A stretch of 8,044 nucleotides of DNA from JBHJOF01 sp050330055. Its GTDB lineage: Bacteria > Pseudomonadota > Alphaproteobacteria > Kiloniellales > JAKSDN01. The DNA is taken from assembly GCA_050330055.1 (NCBI GenBank), contig JBHJOF010000105.1:1-8044 (forward strand). Direction: 5' to 3'. A program made the position numbers and the translations under genes. Under the pieces are notes generated by a model. It was given only the letters and a program-made list of their open reading frames with translations, searched no databases and was not told the origin of the DNA. This document shows positions 6,094 through 8,044 of this stretch, one piece after another (position 1 is the stretch's first letter; each line of letters starts with the position of its first letter).

Positions 6094-6318
6094 CTAGGAA
6101 CCGACCACCTGCTGCGCTAGCCGAGGCATGGGCTGCGGCGAGCCGACATCGGCCTGGCGCATCACGAAATCGGTCGCCAGGTCCACCGAGAGTTCGACTT
6201 TGCCGCAGCTCGGGCACTGCACCGAGAGGCTCAGGTTGCGCACCAGAAAGCTGTGCTGCTCGCCGCCGCCGTCGCAGACAACGACGTAGCCTTCGGCCAG
6301 CTTGTCGTCGATGTACAT
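6094..6318 (-). CDS. Small conserved-looking protein with one CPSCG motif, unknown function
   Basis: I do not recognise this 74-residue protein. From its start MYIDDKLAEGYVVVCDGG it reads as a compact beta-rich unit (YVVVCDG, QHSFLVRNLSLSVQ) that leads into a single CPSCG knuckle and then VELSVDLATDFVMRQ, with a proline-containing tail. One CxxC gives only half of a zinc ribbon, so metal binding would need dimerisation or the extra cysteine in VVVCDG. The ATG at 6318 is chosen because GGAG lies 6 nt upstream; in-frame ATGs at 6324 and 6330 have no ribosome site, and the frame further upstream to 6486 does not look coding. It is followed by a terminator, so it is probably a single-gene unit. 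Its upstream region is more AT-rich than the rest of the window. That it is a gene is fairly likely; its role is unknown. Confidence 0.68.
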   Translation of the reverse strand: MYIDDKLAEGYVVVCDGGGEQHSFLVRNLSLSVQCPSCGKVELSVDLATDFVMRQADVGSPQPMPRLAQQVVGS

Positions 6319-6468
6319 ACGCATCTCCATGCTGGATGTGATACCCGGCAGCCCTGGCCTTTGCGACCGCTTGGTCGTTTCGCCTTGTTGAGCTTGCCCC
6401 GAACGCCCCATTCGCGCCCCGTCGTCATGACCCCCCGTCGGCGTGAAAGACGAGAAGCTAACATATGA

Positions 6469-6486
6469 TTGATGAAATTGCATCAA
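6469..6486. promoter_or_regulatory. 18-bp near-perfect palindrome, candidate operator
   Basis: ttgatg (6469-6474) and catcaa (6481-6486) flank aaattg; 16 of the 18 bases are symmetric. It lies about 150 nt before the CPSCG gene start, in AT-rich DNA where its promoter should be. On the minus strand ttgatg could also serve as a -35 box, with tatgtt 15 nt later as a weak -10. A dimeric regulator site is plausible but untested. Confidence 0.35.
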
Positions 6487-6499
6487 ATTCTTTCGATCC

Positions 6500-6515
6500 G
6501 TTAACCATACTTGAA
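6500..6515 (-). promoter_or_regulatory. CtrA-like box
   Basis: On the minus strand the site reads ttcaagtatggttaac, which differs from the CtrA consensus TTAA-N7-TTAAC by one base in the first half-site. CtrA is the alphaproteobacterial cell-cycle response regulator. The box lies about 180 nt before the CPSCG gene. One near-match in AT-rich DNA can arise by chance. Confidence 0.35.
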
Positions 6516-6689
6516 AGTAAAGCCAAGAAGTTGCAGGAACAGTTAAGATAGTTTACGCCGACTGTTCTGGTGCTGTTCTAGGAAGCCTATCCCAGAACCA
6601 GCGGGTAACCTTAATATTGTTCACGAATGCCGCTTTGTCCTGAGTCATCCCTGGGGCAAAAAGCGGCGATTCCAGCGAAAAGACGAGGA

Positions 6690-7466
6690 TCAATCCTTCA
6701 CCGGCACGGTGTAGTTGAGGGCCAGGCGGCCGCCGTCCGGATAGATGGTCTGGCCGGTAATGTAGCTGGAATCCTCCGAGGCCAGGAAGAGGGCCACCCG
6801 GGCTACCTCCTCCGGCTCGCCGAAGCGGCCCATGGGGGTGCGGCTGAGCGCGCCGCGGCGCTTCTCGGGATCGGCCAGCACCGTCTGGGCCAGTTCGGTA
6901 GCGATCGAGCCGGGGCCGATGGCGTTGACCCGGATGCCCTTGTCGGCGAGCGACAGCGCCATGACCTTGGTCAGCTGGTTGACCCCGCCCTTGGCCGCCA
7001 CGTAGGGCGTGATCGCCGGGATCGCCATGACGGCGTTGACCGAGGACATGTTGATGATGGTGCCGCCGCCGCCCTGCTTGACCATCTGGCGTGCCGCCGC
7101 CTGGCCGGTCAGGAACACGCCCTTGAGGTTGACCCGGATCACCCGGTCGAAGTCTGCCTCCTCGAGCTCGAGAAAGTCGCAGGCGTGCACGATGCCGGCG
7201 TTGGCGATGGCGCAGTCGAGCTTGCCGAAGGCGCCGACCGTAGTCTCGATCAGGCGATCGACCTCGGCCTTGTCGCCGACGTCGCAGAGACTGAACAGGG
7301 CCTCGCCGCCGTCACCCTGGATCGCCTCGGCCGCCGCCTCGCCCTTGGCCTGGTCGACGTCGGCCAGCATGACCCGCGCACCCTCGGCAGCGAAGACCCT
7401 GGCGCAGGCCAAGCCGATGCCGGCGGCGGCCCCGGTGATGACGGCGACCTTGTCCTTCAGGCGCAT
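6690..7466 (-). CDS. Short-chain dehydrogenase/reductase (classical SDR)
   Basis: This 258-residue oxidoreductase has the full classical SDR set: cofactor motif TGAAAGIG (11-18), acidic D36 at the end of the second strand, which favours NAD(H) over NADP(H), D62 in CDV, NAG (89-91), N113 in VNLKG, the catalytic S142, Y155 and K159 in the MSSVNAVMAIPAITPYVAAKGG region, and the PG motif NAIGPGSIATE (181-191). The length is typical for the family. The ATG at 7466 is chosen because it gives the usual MRLKDKVAVITG start and has GGAAG 8 nt upstream; the frame extends to 7646, but that part is arginine-rich and does not look coding. The substrate cannot be read from the sequence; similar proteins act on secondary alcohols, sugars or 3-oxoacyl thioesters. 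It appears to be transcribed alone. Confidence 0.93.
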   Translation of the reverse strand: MRLKDKVAVITGAAAGIGLACARVFAAEGARVMLADVDQAKGEAAAEAIQGDGGEALFSLCDVGDKAEVDRLIETTVGAFGKLDCAIANAGIVHACDFLELEEADFDRVIRVNLKGVFLTGQAAARQMVKQGGGGTIINMSSVNAVMAIPAITPYVAAKGGVNQLTKVMALSLADKGIRVNAIGPGSIATELAQTVLADPEKRRGALSRTPMGRFGEPEEVARVALFLASEDSSYITGQTIYPDGGRLALNYTVPVKD

Positions 7467-7553
7467 GACGATTTCTTCCCCAACGCTTCCCCGGCGCCGC
7501 GCAGTCCTAGCACGAACGATCGGCGGTGCCGAGAGTTGCTTCGTGCGACTGCA

Positions 7554-7569
7554 GACTCTTTGTTGAGTC
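7554..7569. promoter_or_regulatory. Inverted pair of GANTC sites upstream of the SDR gene
   Basis: gactc (7554-7558) and gagtc (7565-7569) form an inverted repeat with a 6-nt spacer, about 90-100 nt before the SDR start. Both are CcrM-type GANTC sites. The pair lies where a promoter for the SDR gene could be. A further inverted repeat, cacgaa (7511-7516) with ttcgtg (7540-7545), lies between it and the gene. Any role is a guess. Confidence 0.3.
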
Positions 7570-7649
7570 CTCCTCACCCTCCCAGCCGCTGACGTGCGGG
7601 GGCTCTTCTTACCTGAACGAAAGGCGCGCAGACCCGCAATGCACAACCG

Positions 7650-7925
7650 TCATTTCTCGGGAATGAGACGAAATCCACCATCCGTCAGAATGAAATGATG
7701 GGGGCGTTCGCTCAGGTTTTGTGGAGGCATATCGTGCTTGGGTTCAATTCGATGGAGCAGTCTGACACTGTTGACACTCATTAGTTCGTATTCTTCTGGC
7801 CGAAGGCCGACGACCGCAGTTCTAGGGCCCTCCGGCCTGGGTAGCTGCTTGGGCAGACCGGACCGAACCTCAATGGGCAGGTGGTCCAGCACAAGATTTC
7901 GATCCTGATCGTTGTCTACCGCCTT
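7650..7925 (-). pseudogene. 3' remnant of an unknown gene, apparently truncated by the IS element
   Basis: I do not recognise the protein. The frame is open without interruption from the proposed IS boundary at 7926 to the stop at 7650, about 90 codons, and contains VDNDQDRNLVLDHLPIEV near its 5' end and ends in HFILTDGGFRLIPEK. The only start-like codons are internal; a GTG at 7892 would give an 80-residue product but has no good ribosome site and would ignore the open frame before it. The simplest reading is that the IS has separated the 3' end of a gene from its 5' part. Base composition is nearer 50% GC than the neighbouring genes, and codon use is more mixed, as in acquired DNA. The alternative is an intact small gene that starts at 7892. 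Confidence 0.55.
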
Positions 7926-7926
7926 A

Positions 7927-8044
7927 GAGTCCGACTCGAAATGAATTGAGTGTCTTCAAGCTCTTGCCAATCTGCGCATGAGGAGTTGGACGCTGGCAAG
8001 GTAGAGCCAGGTCTCGGCGCTTGCGAGGCTTGCCTCGAAGTCCT
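7927..8044 (-). mobile_element. End of an IS5-family insertion sequence (continues past the window)
   Basis: The segment contains the 3' end of an IS5-like transposase followed by about 29 nt that should be the terminal inverted repeat, with the tip gagtccgactc (7927-7937). The bases tta (7924-7926) just outside would fit the 3-bp TNA target duplication of the IS1031 group. The other end is outside the window, so the boundary and the duplication are inferred, not confirmed. Confidence 0.65.
7956..8044 (-). CDS. IS5-family transposase, last 28 residues
   Basis: The minus strand reads DFEASLASAETWLYLASVQ and then LLMRRLARA before a TGA at 7956-7958. This is the characteristic C-terminal helix of IS5-family (IS427/IS1031-like) DDE transposases, which commonly end in DFEASxxSAxAWLxxASxxLxxRRLAR. 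The preceding catalytic domain lies beyond the right edge. Whether the element is intact cannot be judged. The stop codon happens to be in the same frame as the truncated gene beyond the IS end. Confidence 0.85.
   Translation of the reverse strand, partial: DFEASLASAETWLYLASVQLLMRRLARA

Larger units (their letters stand above)
6319..6689. other. AT-richer intergenic region upstream of the CPSCG gene
   Basis: These 371 nt separate the 3' end of the SDR gene from the start of the small gene, both on the minus strand. They hold the two candidate regulatory sites listed separately and two inverted repeats: gttctgg (6564-6570) with ccagaac (6592-6598), and gccgcttt (6629-6636) with aaagcggc (6660-6667). 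The second follows the SDR stop by about 23 nt and could be a weak terminator, although its loop is long and no T-run follows. GANTC sites lie at 6642 and 6668. I see no gene. Confidence 0.6.

Noticed and set aside
6319..6486. N-terminal extension of the CPSCG protein to a TTG at 6486
   Set aside because: The extra 56 residues look non-coding, no ribosome site precedes the TTG, and the ATG at 6318 has GGAG at ideal spacing.
6627..7592. Plus-strand open frame of 321 codons over the SDR gene
   Set aside because: It is antisense to an SDR with complete catalytic and cofactor motifs and shows no recognisable domain of its own.
7467..7646. 60-residue N-terminal extension of the SDR
   Set aside because: The extension is arginine-rich, lies before the canonical SDR N-terminus, and GGAAG supports the ATG at 7466.

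Overview
The window is GC-rich chromosomal DNA from what looks like an alphaproteobacterium, perhaps Rhodospirillales-like. Lineage clues are a CcmI of the long TPR-bearing type, a FOXRED1-type flavoprotein, a CtrA-like box, GANTC sites (the CcrM methylation motif) that cluster outside genes, and GC-rich palindromic repeats between genes. The lineage is an inference; no rRNA or other marker gene is present. I see no tRNA, rRNA or CRISPR array.

Layout from left to right. (1) 1-1469, minus: the N-terminal ~490 residues of a hydantoinase/oxoprolinase A subunit (HyuA), cut by the left edge. (2) 1470-1863: a divergent intergenic region with a 21-bp palindrome, two stem-loop repeats and a cluster of three GANTC sites. 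(3) 1864-3000, plus: a two-gene operon for a split thiamine-diphosphate enzyme, with PYR-domain and PP-domain subunits resembling the sulfopyruvate decarboxylase pair ComD/ComE. (4) 3001-3383: a stem-loop repeat in inverted orientation to the one upstream, then a ~160-bp nested palindrome. (5) 3384-5825, plus: a FAD oxidoreductase with FOXRED1-like C-terminal signatures, followed 42 nt later by ccmI, a cytochrome c biogenesis gene without the rest of its cluster here. (6) 5826-6093: a second nested palindrome and a terminator that serves the minus strand. (7) 6094-6318, minus: a 74-residue protein with one CPSCG motif, not recognised, behind a relatively AT-rich upstream region with candidate operators. 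(8) 6690-7466, minus: a classical NAD(H)-type short-chain dehydrogenase. (9) 7650-8044, minus: a lower-GC segment where the end of an IS5-family element abuts an open frame that appears to have lost its 5' part.

How the genes may work together. HyuA (ATP-dependent opening of cyclic amides), the ComDE-like decarboxylase and perhaps the FAD oxidoreductase and SDR are enzymes of small-molecule catabolism, and hyuA and the ThDP genes diverge from a shared intergenic region. The FAD oxidoreductase could instead belong with ccmI in respiratory-chain assembly, since FOXRED1 is a complex I assembly factor and CcmI serves cytochrome c maturation. The sequence alone does not decide between these readings.

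I found no clear case of a wholly new system. The most unusual items are the ThDP/HyuA pairing, the FOXRED1-like/ccmI pairing, the two cloverleaf-like palindromes, the clustering of GANTC sites in non-coding DNA and at the IS tip, and the IS insertion at the right edge.
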